Source of the DNA: Maritimibacter sp.
Lineage (GTDB): Bacteria > Pseudomonadota > Alphaproteobacteria > Rhodobacterales > Rhodobacteraceae
NCBI GenBank assembly: GCA_020441225.1
Contig: JAGRMP010000304.1
Coordinates: forward strand, 1-26,427
DNA length: 26,427 bases
Direction of reading: 5' to 3'
A program made the position numbers and the translations under genes. The notes below the pieces were generated by a model. The model did no database searches, was not told the origin of the DNA, and worked only from the letters and a program-made list of their open reading frames with translations. This document shows, one piece after another, positions 1-7,567 of this stretch. How positions within the stretch are numbered: position 1 is the first letter of the stretch; each line of letters opens with the position of its first letter.

Positions 1-568
1 CATAGACCGCGGTGGTGCCGAGCCGCTTTTGCAGCATCTTGATTTCAGCCCGCATCTCGACGCGCAGTTTCGCATCGAGGTTCGACAGCGGTTCGTCGAA
101 CAAAAACACTTCGGGCTGACGCACGAGCGCCCGACCGATGGCGACGCGCTGGCGCTGGCCGCCGGACAGGTTGGCTGGCTTGCGGTCCAGATAGGGGGCA
201 AGACCCAGCAGAGCGGCGGCCTCGCCGACCCGGCGGTCGATCTCGTCTTTCTGGGTGCCGTGAACCTTCATCGCGTAGCCGATGTTGCCGCGCACGCTCA
301 TGTGGGGGTAGAGTGCGTAGTTCTGGAAGACCATCGCGCAATCGCGTTCTCCCGGACGCATCGCGGTCACGTCGCGGCCCGCGATGGCGACGGAACCCGC
401 GGTCGCCGTCTCCAGGCCCGCGAGAATCCGCAGGGTCGTCGTCTTGCCGCAGCCGGAGGGACCGACGAGGACGATGAACTCGCCCTGCTCGATGTCGAGA
501 TCCAGCGGCGGAATGACCTGGTGCGCGCCGAAGGACTTGGTGATCTGCCTGAATTCGACGTGGGCCAT
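1..568 (-). CDS. Sugar ABC transporter ATP-binding protein, UgpC/MsmK/MalK type (partial)
   Basis: This is the nucleotide-binding subunit of a carbohydrate importer; it hydrolyses ATP at the inner face of the membrane for the two permeases encoded upstream. About 189 N-terminal codons are present and the gene continues beyond base 1. Translation from the ATG at 568 begins [16 protein letters not shown]. An intact Walker A (GPSGCGKTT), Q-loop ([11 protein letters not shown]), ABC signature ([15 protein letters not shown]) and Walker B/D-loop ([16 protein letters not shown]) follow in the usual order. It is the last visible gene of the minus-strand operon and starts 83 nt after the binding-protein stop codon, across a stable stem-loop. 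The C-terminal regulatory domain that would separate MalK, UgpC and MsmK types is outside the window. Unlike the second ATPase in this window (12222-13384), its motifs are undamaged, so it could serve both importers; that is inference. Confidence 0.95.
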   Translation of the reverse strand, partial: MAHVEFRQITKSFGAHQVIPPLDLDIEQGEFIVLVGPSGCGKTTTLRILAGLETATAGSVAIAGRDVTAMRPGERDCAMVFQNYALYPHMSVRGNIGYAMKVHGTQKDEIDRRVGEAAALLGLAPYLDRKPANLSGGQRQRVAIGRALVRQPEVFLFDEPLSNLDAKLRVEMRAEIKMLQKRLGTTAVY

Positions 569-612
569 GGCTCTACTTTCGGATGGTTCGGTTTCGATTG
601 CTTGCAGGGCCC

Positions 613-636
613 CGGGCCCACCCGAAGGCGGGCCCG
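613..636 (-). promoter_or_regulatory. Intercistronic stem-loop between binding protein and ATPase genes
   Basis: Read on the minus strand, a 10-bp stem (CGGGCCCGCC pairing with GGTGGGCCCG, with one G-U pair) closes a UUCG tetraloop with a C-G closing pair, an exceptionally stable RNA hairpin. It begins 15 nt after the binding-protein stop codon and no T-run follows. Such hairpins after periplasmic binding-protein genes are known to protect the upstream mRNA and lower expression of the distal gene, giving excess binding protein. A terminator role is less likely because the ATPase gene follows. Confidence 0.7.
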
Positions 637-651
637 AAGCTGGGAGGATGG

Positions 652-2085
652 TCAGTTCGGCAGACCCATCGACGCCCGGTAGGCGGCGAGTTGCGCGTCG
701 CGGCCGAGATCGTCGGTGATCTTGTTCCAGGCCTCCGCGATCGCGTCGAGCGCCGCTTGCGGTTCGACTTCACCCGCCAGAGCCTTCGACAGTTCGATTT
801 CGAGCACATCGGTGTAGCTGTTGAAGCCCGCGATCCGCAGGTCGAGCGCCACGTTCGGCGAGTCGAGCGAAGCGCGCTGGGCGCCGAGGTAGCTGGAGGC
901 CTCTTCGGGCGTGAAGATCGAGGACCAGTTGTCGAGGTTCTCGTAGTGGCTGAGGCGATACGGGTTCACACCGGTGTTGGCGGTGACGATCGCCTGGCCC
1001 GAGACCTCGGGGCTGGTGACTTCGGCCACATAGGACCAGGCCGCTTCCTGGTTCCGGCTGTCGGCGGGCACGGCGAGCTGCCAGCCACCGAAGGCGAGGA
1101 ACGGCGAGGCGACCGGCGCGTCGAATGTATCCCACGACTGGGTCTCCGAGTTCCAGATCTCGGTGGAGCCCGGGAGCACCGCCGTGCGCACGTTGCCCTT
1201 GATCGAGCCCTCGGTGGCGCCGAGCACGCCCGAGTCGGCCCAGTCGATGTTCATCGCCACGGTGCCGCCGGCATAGAGCGGGCGCACGTCGCCCGAGCCG
1301 TTGTTGAGCGCCCCCGGCGGGTTGAAGTCGAGCCCGCGCTTGTATTCCTCGAGCGCGCGCAGCCAGCCCGGGTTGTTGATCTGGGCATCCATCGTCTCGG
1401 GATCGAAGAACATCGCGCCCGGGGTGTTGGGGTTGTTGGTGTAGCTCGCCGCATGGCTGAAGAAATACCAGAACTGCTGGCCGCCGATCCTGTAGGCTTC
1501 GGCGGTGCCGTAATCGACCGCGTCCGAAGCGGTGAAGAACTCGGCGATGTCGTAATATTGTTCCCAGGTCACCGGCGCGGCCAGGTCGTAGCCGTATTGC
1601 GCCTTGAACGCCTCCATGTTGGCCGGATCCTCGAACAGATCGGCGCGGTAGTTGAGCATGTGCATGTCGCCGTCCATCGTGGCCGACTTGATCTCGCCGC
1701 CCCAGGACATCAGCCGCTCGCGATAGACGGGGTGGATGTCGTCCCAGGCCGCGCCCGATTGCATCTCGGCCGGCATCGTCGACAGGAAAGGCGCGAAGTC
1801 CGGCACCCAGGCGGGCACGAAGCCGAGAACGTCGAAGTCGCCCGTCTGCTGGCTCATCGCGGTCAGGAACTTGGGATAAAGCTCGGAGAACGGGAATTCG
1901 ACGATCTCCACCGTGCCGCAGGTCTTGGCCGACCAGCTTTCGCCTGCCGCCTGAAGCGCCGAGGCGATGAACGGGCCGTTCTGCGTCGAAACCTTGAGCG
2001 TCACGCCCGAGTAGTCCGGCGCGCATTGCGCATGGGCCATGCCGGCAAGCGGCACCAGCGCGGTGGCGAGCAGTAGTTTCTTCAT
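652..2085 (-). CDS. Carbohydrate ABC transporter extracellular solute-binding protein (family 1)
   Basis: This is the periplasmic receptor of the first sugar importer, which captures the substrate and delivers it to the permeases. The 477-aa product starts with a clear Sec signal peptide ([15 protein letters not shown], predicted cleavage after AHA at residue 19), then a family-1 fold. Recognisable features are an early [11 protein letters not shown] segment, MLNYRADLF in the substrate region and a [17 protein letters not shown] segment in the second lobe, which is the usual place for such receptors to contact sugar. The start is supported by GGGAGG six to seven bases before the ATG at 2085. 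The gene follows the MalG-like permease (27-nt gap) and is followed by a stem-loop and the ATPase. The ligand cannot be read from sequence; the divergent aldolase operon suggests a sugar, sugar acid or derivative. Confidence 0.95.
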   Translation of the reverse strand: MKKLLLATALVPLAGMAHAQCAPDYSGVTLKVSTQNGPFIASALQAAGESWSAKTCGTVEIVEFPFSELYPKFLTAMSQQTGDFDVLGFVPAWVPDFAPFLSTMPAEMQSGAAWDDIHPVYRERLMSWGGEIKSATMDGDMHMLNYRADLFEDPANMEAFKAQYGYDLAAPVTWEQYYDIAEFFTASDAVDYGTAEAYRIGGQQFWYFFSHAASYTNNPNTPGAMFFDPETMDAQINNPGWLRALEEYKRGLDFNPPGALNNGSGDVRPLYAGGTVAMNIDWADSGVLGATEGSIKGNVRTAVLPGSTEIWNSETQSWDTFDAPVASPFLAFGGWQLAVPADSRNQEAAWSYVAEVTSPEVSGQAIVTANTGVNPYRLSHYENLDNWSSIFTPEEASSYLGAQRASLDSPNVALDLRIAGFNSYTDVLEIELSKALAGEVEPQAALDAIAEAWNKITDDLGRDAQLAAYRASMGLPN

Positions 2086-2112
2086 TGTCTTCCTCCCAAG
2101 AATTCGGGGTCC

Positions 2113-3129
2113 CTACTTGATGGACCCGGCCAAGAGCCCCGAACGCATCATGCGTCCGAGAAATAGTGCGACCGCGATCATCGGAGCAATGGAGATGAGA
2201 GCGGCCACGGAGATCGCCCACCACTCGTCGCCGCGGCTGGAATTCTGACCGGCGAGGAGAATGGGCAGCGTCTGCCACTTCGACGACGTCAGAAGCAGCG
2301 CGAACAGGAATTCGTTCCAGATGAAGGCGAGGATGATCATCGACGTGGCGATGAGCCCCGGTCGCGACATCGGCAGGACGATCTGGAAGAAGATCCGCAG
2401 TCGGCCGATGTTGTCGACCATTGCCGCTTCCTCGACCTCGACCGGCACGGTGGTGAAGAAATCGCGCATCAGCCAGACGGCGAAGGGCAGGCCGAAGGCG
2501 GTATAGGCAAGGACGAGACCGGGGAAGCTGTCGAGCATCCGCACGCCCACCTTGTTCATCTCGCTGTAGAGCAGAAACAGGGCGAAAGCCGAGACGATCG
2601 GGGGAAACATCCGCTGCGAGACGAACCAGAACGTCACGTCGTCATTGCCGAGCACCGGACCCGGAAGGTTGCGACCGTTGAGCCAGACCGCGAACGGCGT
2701 GGCGACCAGAAGGACGAGGACGAGGGCGTAAGGCACCCGCAGGTCGAAGAGCTGGGTGACGAGGACGAAGCCGCCAATCGCCACGACGCCGAAGCCGAGA
2801 CCGGCGAAAAGCCGGATGCGGAAGGTGAAGCGCACCAGCGCATAAGCCGCCATCGCGCCGAGCAGGACCGAGAACGCGGTGGCGACGATCGACACCAGGA
2901 CCGAGCTTACGATCGGTCCGGCGAAGTCGCCGCGGACGCCCGAGAACGCGTCGCGGAAGGCCTGGAGAGTCGGCTGGAAATCGACCCACGGCAGGTAGGT
3001 GGCGCCCTGGCTCACCGCCAGCGGCGGCTTGAAGGCGGTCACGATCACCCACCAGATCGGGAACAGCGCGAAGAACAGCCAGACGAGCGCGATGGTGAGC
3101 CCGATGCGGCGCAAGATACGGTTTTCCAT
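2113..3129 (-). CDS. Carbohydrate ABC transporter permease, MalG type
   Basis: This is an inner-membrane subunit of the first importer. The 338-aa product has an N-terminal membrane segment (residues about 10-30), then several more, and the cytoplasmic EAA loop (EEAAMVDNIGRLRIFFQIVLPMSRPG) that docks on the ATPase. It ends with the typical MalG tail of a last membrane helix followed by LLAGSIK. It is about 50 residues longer than common MalG proteins; the extra length lies in the middle, where two additional hydrophobic stretches (around 85-110 and 115-150) occur. Its ATG overlaps the stop codon of the upstream permease by one base (TGATG), indicating translational coupling. Confidence 0.93.
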   Translation of the reverse strand: MENRILRRIGLTIALVWLFFALFPIWWVIVTAFKPPLAVSQGATYLPWVDFQPTLQAFRDAFSGVRGDFAGPIVSSVLVSIVATAFSVLLGAMAAYALVRFTFRIRLFAGLGFGVVAIGGFVLVTQLFDLRVPYALVLVLLVATPFAVWLNGRNLPGPVLGNDDVTFWFVSQRMFPPIVSAFALFLLYSEMNKVGVRMLDSFPGLVLAYTAFGLPFAVWLMRDFFTTVPVEVEEAAMVDNIGRLRIFFQIVLPMSRPGLIATSMIILAFIWNEFLFALLLTSSKWQTLPILLAGQNSSRGDEWWAISVAALISIAPMIAVALFLGRMMRSGLLAGSIK

Positions 3130-4013
3130 CAGCTGTACCTCCGGGTCAGGCGGCGCGCGCCGGCGAGGTAGAAGGTGCCGAACACGATCACCACGATCAG
3201 GAACAGGAAGCTGAGTGCCGAGGTGTAGCCGAGATTGAATTTCTTGAAGCCTTCACGATAGGCGAACAACGTAAGGGTTTCGGTTGCGGTCCCCGGCCCC
3301 CCGCCGGTGAGAACGAACACCGTGTCGATGATCTTGAAACCCTCGATCAGGCGGATGAAGACGACCGCTGTCGAGAGGGGCAGCAGCATCGGGAAGGTGA
3401 TGTCCCAGAACCGCCGCCACGCCGAGATGTTGTCGACCCTTGCCGCCTCGAAGACCTCTTGGGGCAGGCCCTGGAGGCCCGCCAGCATCAGAAGGATGAC
3501 GAACGGGGTCCACTGCCAGATATCGACGGCGATCAGCACCGCCATCGCGAGGTTGGGGTCGGTCAGAAACGGGACATTCGACAGGCCGAGGACCGAAAGA
3601 AAGTCGTTCACCGGGCCGAGGACCGGATGAAAGAGCATCCGCGCGATCAGGGCCACGCCCACGGGAGCCAGGAACATCGGAAGCAGGAACGTCACCCGGT
3701 AGAGCGCCGCGCCGGGCACGTTGTGGTGCAAGGTGAGCGCCAGGCCGAAACCGACGACGTATTGCAGCGCGACCGAAACGAAGACGAGGACCGCGGTGGT
3801 CCAGATTGCCCCCCAGAACCGCGCGGACGCGAGGATCTCGGCGTAATTGTCGAGGCCGACGAAACGCGCAGGCGCCGGCGGCACCAGACGGATGGCCTGG
3901 AACGAGACCGTGAGGGCGTAGATCAGCGGAAACAGCGTGATCACCAGCACCAGCAGGAAAGCGGGCCAGATGAACAGGTATTTGACGCGATCCGGTCCTG
4001 TTGTGCCTGACAT
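3129..4013 (-). CDS. Carbohydrate ABC transporter permease, MalF type
   Basis: This is the first gene of the leftward importer operon and the second membrane subunit. From the ATG at 4013 (MSGTTGPDRVKY) the product is 294 aa with about six membrane helices. It carries the EAA loop (EAARVDNISAWRRFWDITFPMLLP) and the MalF-type segment TGGGPGTATETLTLFAYREGF near the C-terminus. A longer reading from a TTG at 4037 is possible, but GGAGG sits seven bases before the ATG at 4013, so I chose that start. It is divergent from the isomerase gene at 4402 and shares with it a 388-nt regulatory region with two HexR-like repeats. Confidence 0.93.
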   Translation of the reverse strand: MSGTTGPDRVKYLFIWPAFLLVLVITLFPLIYALTVSFQAIRLVPPAPARFVGLDNYAEILASARFWGAIWTTAVLVFVSVALQYVVGFGLALTLHHNVPGAALYRVTFLLPMFLAPVGVALIARMLFHPVLGPVNDFLSVLGLSNVPFLTDPNLAMAVLIAVDIWQWTPFVILLMLAGLQGLPQEVFEAARVDNISAWRRFWDITFPMLLPLSTAVVFIRLIEGFKIIDTVFVLTGGGPGTATETLTLFAYREGFKKFNLGYTSALSFLFLIVVIVFGTFYLAGARRLTRRYS

Positions 4014-4070
4014 TGGATGTCCTCCCGGGCTCGACAATGCGGCAAGACGTGCGCCCGATCAACAAAAAAA

Positions 4071-4085
4071 TGTAGTGCAACTACA
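4071..4085. promoter_or_regulatory. HexR-type operator candidate, importer side
   Basis: The sequence TGTAGT-GCA-ACTACA is a perfect 6-bp inverted repeat with a 3-nt spacer. Gammaproteobacterial HexR regulators are known to bind a palindrome of the form TGTAAT-N3-ATTACA, so this differs by one symmetric base per arm. It lies 58 nt before the MalF-type permease start and overlaps a possible leftward -10 (TACATT, complement of 4069-4074). The HexR-like regulator encoded at 8393-9271 is the obvious candidate to bind it; that pairing is inference. Confidence 0.6.
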
Positions 4086-4347
4086 GAACGGCGAGGAAAG
4101 GGCGAGCGGTAGAGCGACGCTGTCGCCGGGATCGAGGTGGGTTTGTCAAAAACACTTGTAAAAACAATATTGTGCTACGGCTCCTATTGAACGCGCCCGC
4201 TGAAGCCTGGGTATCTGCTTTGGAAATTTTGCTAAGAGCCTTGCCGTCCCTTCCGGTTCTTTGACCGCCCCGGGGCGCTCGACCTGATGAAAACCGCCCG
4301 TTTTGCCGACTTTTTCCGAATCATTGCTGCTCCCTCCGTGTTTCCGG

Positions 4348-4375
4348 TTGCCAAGCGACTCAAAATGAGTAATTT
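4348..4375 (+). promoter_or_regulatory. Candidate sigma-70-type promoter for the catabolic operon
   Basis: TTGCCA (4348-4353), a 16-nt spacer and TAATTT (4370-4375) would start transcription near 4382, about 20 nt before the isomerase ATG and just upstream of its GAGGAGGG ribosome site at 4389-4396. The -10 is covered by the second HexR-like repeat, as expected for simple repression. The match is by eye only. Confidence 0.4.
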
Positions 4376-4382
4376 TACTACC
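4368..4382. promoter_or_regulatory. HexR-type operator candidate, catabolic side
   Basis: AGTAAT-TTT-ACTACC has the same 6-3-6 layout as the repeat at 4071-4085. The left arm matches TGTAAT at five of six positions and the right arm matches ACTACA at five of six. It also contains the perfect smaller repeat AGTAA-TT-TTACT. It overlaps the likely -10 of the promoter for the isomerase gene. Weaker than the first site, but its position makes it plausible. Confidence 0.45.
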
Positions 4383-4401
4383 GAATGCGAGGAGGGCGCC
4401 C

Positions 4402-5022
4402 ATGCACCAAGAGCCGACCAGCCACAGGATCGACCCGTCGACCGGAGAGATGACCTCCGCGACGGGGCGCTACGAAAAGCGCCTGCGGGACCTTGAGGGC
4501 ATCTATCTCGATGAAAACGCTTTTCAATCAGTGGTTTCCTCGCATGGCGACGCGATCGTCTACAGCGTCAACGAGGTTCGCCCGACTCGGGGCGCGGGGG
4601 ATCTGATCTTTGGAACGACCCACATGGAGCCTGGGCGGGTCGGCGACGAGTTTTTCATGACTCGCGGCCATATTCACGCGATCGCGAATCGACCGGAGGT
4701 TTACTACGGCGAAAGCGGGGCGGGGGTCATGCTCATGGAAAGCCCCGAAGGCGAGACCCGCGTGCTCGAGGTGGGGCCCGGTGTTGCGGTCTACGTGCCG
4801 CCGATGTGGGTGCATCGGTCGGTCAACGTCGCCGCCGTGCCGCTGGTGATGAGCTTCTTCTACCCCAGCGATTCCGGGCAGGACTACGGCATCATCGCCA
4901 GCTCTTGCGGCATGGCCAGCCTGATCGTTGCCGACGGCACCGGCTGGAAGGAAGTGCCGAACCCCAGATACCGCCCGCGCACATCCGACGAAATCGCGCG
5001 CGTGTTTGCAACCCAATCCTGA
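4402..5022 (+). CDS. Cupin-type glucose-6-phosphate isomerase
   Basis: The 206-aa product matches the archaeal-type, metal-dependent phosphoglucose isomerases of the cupin superfamily, which interconvert fructose 6-phosphate and glucose 6-phosphate and are unrelated to the common 550-aa Pgi. The family signature is present: H90-x-H92 followed by E99 (TRGHIHAIANRPEVYYGESG), then the second cupin motif VPPMWVHRSVN with H138, giving the four metal ligands. The end region (YPSDSGQDYGIIA) is also typical. The length is normal. The start has a strong GAGGAGGG site. It is the first gene of the rightward operon and is followed 12 nt later by the aldolase. Because no zwf or edd is nearby, the true substrate may be another sugar phosphate; the cupin fold is certain, the substrate less so. 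Confidence 0.88.
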   Translation: MHQEPTSHRIDPSTGEMTSATGRYEKRLRDLEGIYLDENAFQSVVSSHGDAIVYSVNEVRPTRGAGDLIFGTTHMEPGRVGDEFFMTRGHIHAIANRPEVYYGESGAGVMLMESPEGETRVLEVGPGVAVYVPPMWVHRSVNVAAVPLVMSFFYPSDSGQDYGIIASSCGMASLIVADGTGWKEVPNPRYRPRTSDEIARVFATQS

Positions 5023-5034
5023 GCGGACAGACCG

Positions 5035-5679
5035 ATGAACATCTTCGAGACCCTTTCCGAGTACGGCATCGTGCCGGTGATCGCCATTGACGACGCGAAG
5101 GACGCCTTGCCGCTGGCCGACGCCCTGATCGCCGGCGGTCTGCCGGTGGCCGAGATTACTTTCCGCACGGCGGCGGCCCGCGACGTCATCGCCGAGATTG
5201 CGTCGCACCGGCCGCAAGTGCAGCTGGGCGCGGGCACGGTACTTTCGCTCGAGCAGGTGGACGCAGCGCTCGACGCCGGCGCCCGGTTCGCCCTGTCGCC
5301 GGGGCTGGATGTCGAGGTTCTGCACCATGCCGCGGACAGAGGCTTGCCCTTCGCGCCCGGGATCATGACGCCGAGCGATCTGCAGGCGGCGATCAAGGCC
5401 GGCTGCCGGCTGGTGAAATTCTTTCCCGCAATGGCGGCGGGTGGCCCGAACATGCTCAAGAACATCGCTGCGCCCTATGCGCATACCGGTGTCGGCTTCA
5501 ATCCGACCGGCGGTGTCAACATGGACAATCTCGGCGACTGGCTGGCGGTGCCGCAGGTGCGCGCGGTCGGCGGCACCTGGATCGCGACCAAGGCCGACAT
5601 CGCGGCAGGGAACTGGGACAAGATCGCCGACAACGCCCGCGCAGCGGCTGCGCGCGCGAAGGAACTCAGGAGCAAGTGA
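5035..5679 (+). CDS. eda: 2-dehydro-3-deoxy-phosphogluconate (KDPG) aldolase / 4-hydroxy-2-oxoglutarate aldolase
   Basis: This cytosolic class I aldolase splits a 2-keto-3-deoxy aldonate phosphate (KDPG or KDPGal) to pyruvate and glyceraldehyde 3-phosphate. The 214-aa product has the full family pattern: VAEITFRT with catalytic E40 and R44, QLGAGTVL, ALSPGLD, FAPGIMTPSD, and RLVKFFPA with K128 as the Schiff-base lysine. The glycine-rich phosphate-binding end GFNPTGGVNMDN and VGGTW follow. Residue spacing agrees with Escherichia coli Eda (E45, R49, K133). Its stop overlaps the next start (TGATG). It sits in an operon without 6-phosphogluconate dehydratase, so it may serve a side pathway and not the standard Entner-Doudoroff route. 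Confidence 0.93.
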   Translation: MNIFETLSEYGIVPVIAIDDAKDALPLADALIAGGLPVAEITFRTAAARDVIAEIASHRPQVQLGAGTVLSLEQVDAALDAGARFALSPGLDVEVLHHAADRGLPFAPGIMTPSDLQAAIKAGCRLVKFFPAMAAGGPNMLKNIAAPYAHTGVGFNPTGGVNMDNLGDWLAVPQVRAVGGTWIATKADIAAGNWDKIADNARAAAARAKELRSK

Positions 5680-6632
5680 TGGGGTACGTTGCAGCCGAAA
5701 AACCCACCTTCTACTTCATCGGGGTGACGACGGCGAAGTCGTCGATCATGAAGGTGTTTCCGAAATGGGCAGACTATCTCGGGCTTGGCGACGTCGAGAT
5801 CAAAGGCATCGATATGGCTCTGCACGACAGCCCGGCGCGCTACCGCGAGGTGGTTGCATTCCTGAAGTCGGACCCGCTCTCGCTCGGCGCCCTGGTCACG
5901 ACGCACAAGCTCGACCTCTTTGCGGCCGCACGCGACATGTTCGACGTGATCGACCCGCATGCGCAGTTGATGGCCGAGACGTCCTGCATATCCAAGCGCG
6001 ACGGCAAGCTGATCTGCCATGCCAAGGACCCGATCTCTTCGGGTCTCTCGCTCGATGGTTTCCTGCCCGCGAACCACTTCGCCGAGACCGGGGCGGAGCT
6101 GTTCTCGATGGGGGCAGGGGGCTCCACCATCGCGCTCACCTGGCACATGATGCAGGCGCGCCGCGGGGCAGACCGGCCGTCGCGCATCGTCGTGTCGAAC
6201 CGCTCGCAGCCGCGCCTCGACCACATTCGCGATATCCACCGGCAGATCGGCGCCGATGTACCCGTTGTCTACGTGCTGGCCCCGACGGCGGCCGACAACG
6301 ATGCCGTGATGGCAGGGCTCAAGCCCGGGTCCCTGGTCATCAACGCCACCGGTCTCGGCAAGGATGCGCCCGGCTCGCCGCTCACCTGGAATGGGGTTTT
6401 CCCGCAGCGGGGGATCGTGTGGGAGCTGAACTACCGGGGCGAACTCGAGTTTCTCGACCAGGCCCGCGCGCAGAGGGAGGCGCGGGGTCTTCAGCTCGAG
6501 GATGGATGGACCTACTTCATCCATGGCTGGACGCAAGTGATTGCGGAGGTTTTCGCCGTCGATATCCCCACCTCCGGACCGCGTTTCGACACGATCAGCC
6601 GCATTGCGGCAGAAGCGACGGGGCGGCTGTGA
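5679..6632 (+). CDS. Shikimate-dehydrogenase-like NAD(P)-dependent oxidoreductase
   Basis: The 317-aa product has the two-domain layout of the shikimate/quinate dehydrogenase family. An N-terminal substrate domain contains TTAKSSIMKVFPKW in place of the usual SxSPxxHN, and GALVTTHK, where K77 corresponds to the catalytic lysine of NVTxPxK. A segment AKDPISSGLSLDGF stands where NTDxxG is normal. The Rossmann part has SMGAGGST (143-150) and the cofactor-sensing VVSNRSQ, and then INATGLGKDAPGSP. The family assignment is good but the substrate motifs differ from AroE, so it probably acts on a sugar-derived or cyclitol substrate and not on shikimate. The ATG at 5679 is preferred over the GTG at 5676 because AGGAG lies six bases before it. 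It overlaps both neighbours by TGATG. Confidence 0.75.
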   Translation: MGYVAAEKPTFYFIGVTTAKSSIMKVFPKWADYLGLGDVEIKGIDMALHDSPARYREVVAFLKSDPLSLGALVTTHKLDLFAAARDMFDVIDPHAQLMAETSCISKRDGKLICHAKDPISSGLSLDGFLPANHFAETGAELFSMGAGGSTIALTWHMMQARRGADRPSRIVVSNRSQPRLDHIRDIHRQIGADVPVVYVLAPTAADNDAVMAGLKPGSLVINATGLGKDAPGSPLTWNGVFPQRGIVWELNYRGELEFLDQARAQREARGLQLEDGWTYFIHGWTQVIAEVFAVDIPTSGPRFDTISRIAAEATGRL

Positions 6633-7567
6633 TGGGGCGCATCCTGATTACCCCGCGGTCGCTGTCCAGGGGCGGACACCCGGCGCTGAAGCCGCTCGTC
6701 GACGCCGGTTTCGACCTCGTGTTTCCGACCCCGGGCGAGACGCCGGGAGAGGCCGAGCTGATTGCCGCCGTGCCTGGATGCGACGGTTGGCTGGCAGGGG
6801 TCGAACCGGTGAGCGAGGCCGTGATCGCCGCGGCCGACCGGCTGAGGGTGATCTCGCGCAACGGCACCGGGGTGGACAACCTGCCGGTCGCCGCCGTCGA
6901 GGCGCGCCAGATCGCCATCAAGCGGGCGGAGGGCACCAATGCGCGCGGCGTGGCGGAGCTGGCGCTCGCGCTGACGCTTGCGGGCCTGCGCGACATCGTC
7001 CAGACCCATAGCGGCATCGCCGCCGGCGGGTGGCCCCGGCGCATCGGTCGCGAACTGCTCGGTGCCGAGGTCGCGGTGGTCGGTCTCGGCGCGATCGGAG
7101 CGAGCTTCGCCGAATTCGCGCTGGCGCTCGGGGCGAAGGTGCGCGGGGTCGATCCCGTCGCGCCGGTCGACCGGGTTGTCCATCCGGCGTTCCGGCGGTG
7201 CGATCTGGCCGGAGCGCTGGACGGGGCGGAAATCGTCAGCCTGCACGCGCCTTTGCCCGAGGACGGCAGGGCATTGCTCGGGCCTGCCGAAATCGCGACG
7301 CTCGCGCGGGGCGCGATCGTGGTGAACACTGCCCGCGCGGGGCTGGTCGACCAGGGCGCGATGCTGTCCGCTCTCGACGCCGGTCACGTCGCGGCCTATG
7401 CGACGGATGTGTTCGAATCCGAACCGCCGGCGCCGGCCCCGTTGCTCGCCCACCCGCGCGTGATCCTCACCAGCCACATCGGCGGTTTCACGGTGGAATC
7501 GGTCGATCGCACCACCAAACGGGCCGTCGACAACCTTCTCGATGTGCTGCGCATTCATGCGGATTGA
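6632..7567 (+). CDS. D-isomer specific 2-hydroxyacid dehydrogenase (phosphoglycerate dehydrogenase-like)
   Basis: This is a cytosolic NAD(P)-dependent oxidoreductase that reduces 2-keto acids to D-2-hydroxyacids or the reverse. The 311-aa product has SRNGTGVDN near residue 76, the nucleotide-binding VVGLGAIG (149-156), NTARAG with R235, DVFESEP with E264, and SHIGG with H282, so the Arg-Glu-His catalytic triad is complete. It lacks any C-terminal ACT-type domain, as in short PGDH-like proteins, glyoxylate reductases and hydroxypyruvate reductases. It is coupled upstream by TGATG and overlaps the next gene by 11 nt. In this operon it may recycle a keto acid made by the aldolase branch; the substrate is unknown. 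Confidence 0.9.
   Translation: MGRILITPRSLSRGGHPALKPLVDAGFDLVFPTPGETPGEAELIAAVPGCDGWLAGVEPVSEAVIAAADRLRVISRNGTGVDNLPVAAVEARQIAIKRAEGTNARGVAELALALTLAGLRDIVQTHSGIAAGGWPRRIGRELLGAEVAVVGLGAIGASFAEFALALGAKVRGVDPVAPVDRVVHPAFRRCDLAGALDGAEIVSLHAPLPEDGRALLGPAEIATLARGAIVVNTARAGLVDQGAMLSALDAGHVAAYATDVFESEPPAPAPLLAHPRVILTSHIGGFTVESVDRTTKRAVDNLLDVLRIHAD

Larger units (their letters stand above)
4014..4401. other. Divergent regulatory region, no gene
   Basis: These 388 nt separate the importer operon (leftward) from the catabolic operon (rightward). The stretch 4060-4180 is A/T-rich compared with its surroundings. It holds a perfect inverted repeat at 4071-4085, a 10-bp palindrome ACAATATTGT at 4164-4173, a second imperfect repeat at 4368-4382 and two possible rightward promoters: TTGTCA-17 nt-AATATT (4143-4171) and TTGCCA-16 nt-TAATTT (4348-4375). 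An 85-codon leftward reading frame lies across 4146-4403 but has no recognisable content and I treat it as noncoding. Confidence 0.7.

Noticed and set aside
583..2076. A 497-codon plus-strand frame opposite the first binding protein
   Set aside because: It is a high-GC antisense shadow; the minus strand has a signal peptide, ribosome site and family motifs.
4144..4149. Leftward -35 TTGACA for the importer operon
   Set aside because: No acceptable -10 is found 16-18 nt downstream on the minus strand.
4146..4403. An 85-codon minus-strand frame in the divergent region
   Set aside because: No ribosome site or recognisable content, and it overlaps the promoter and operator elements.
5441..7567. 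A 708-codon frame that would fuse an N-terminal region to the 2-hydroxyacid dehydrogenase
   Set aside because: The upstream part overlaps the aldolase and oxidoreductase genes out of frame; the dehydrogenase starts at the coupled ATG at 6632.
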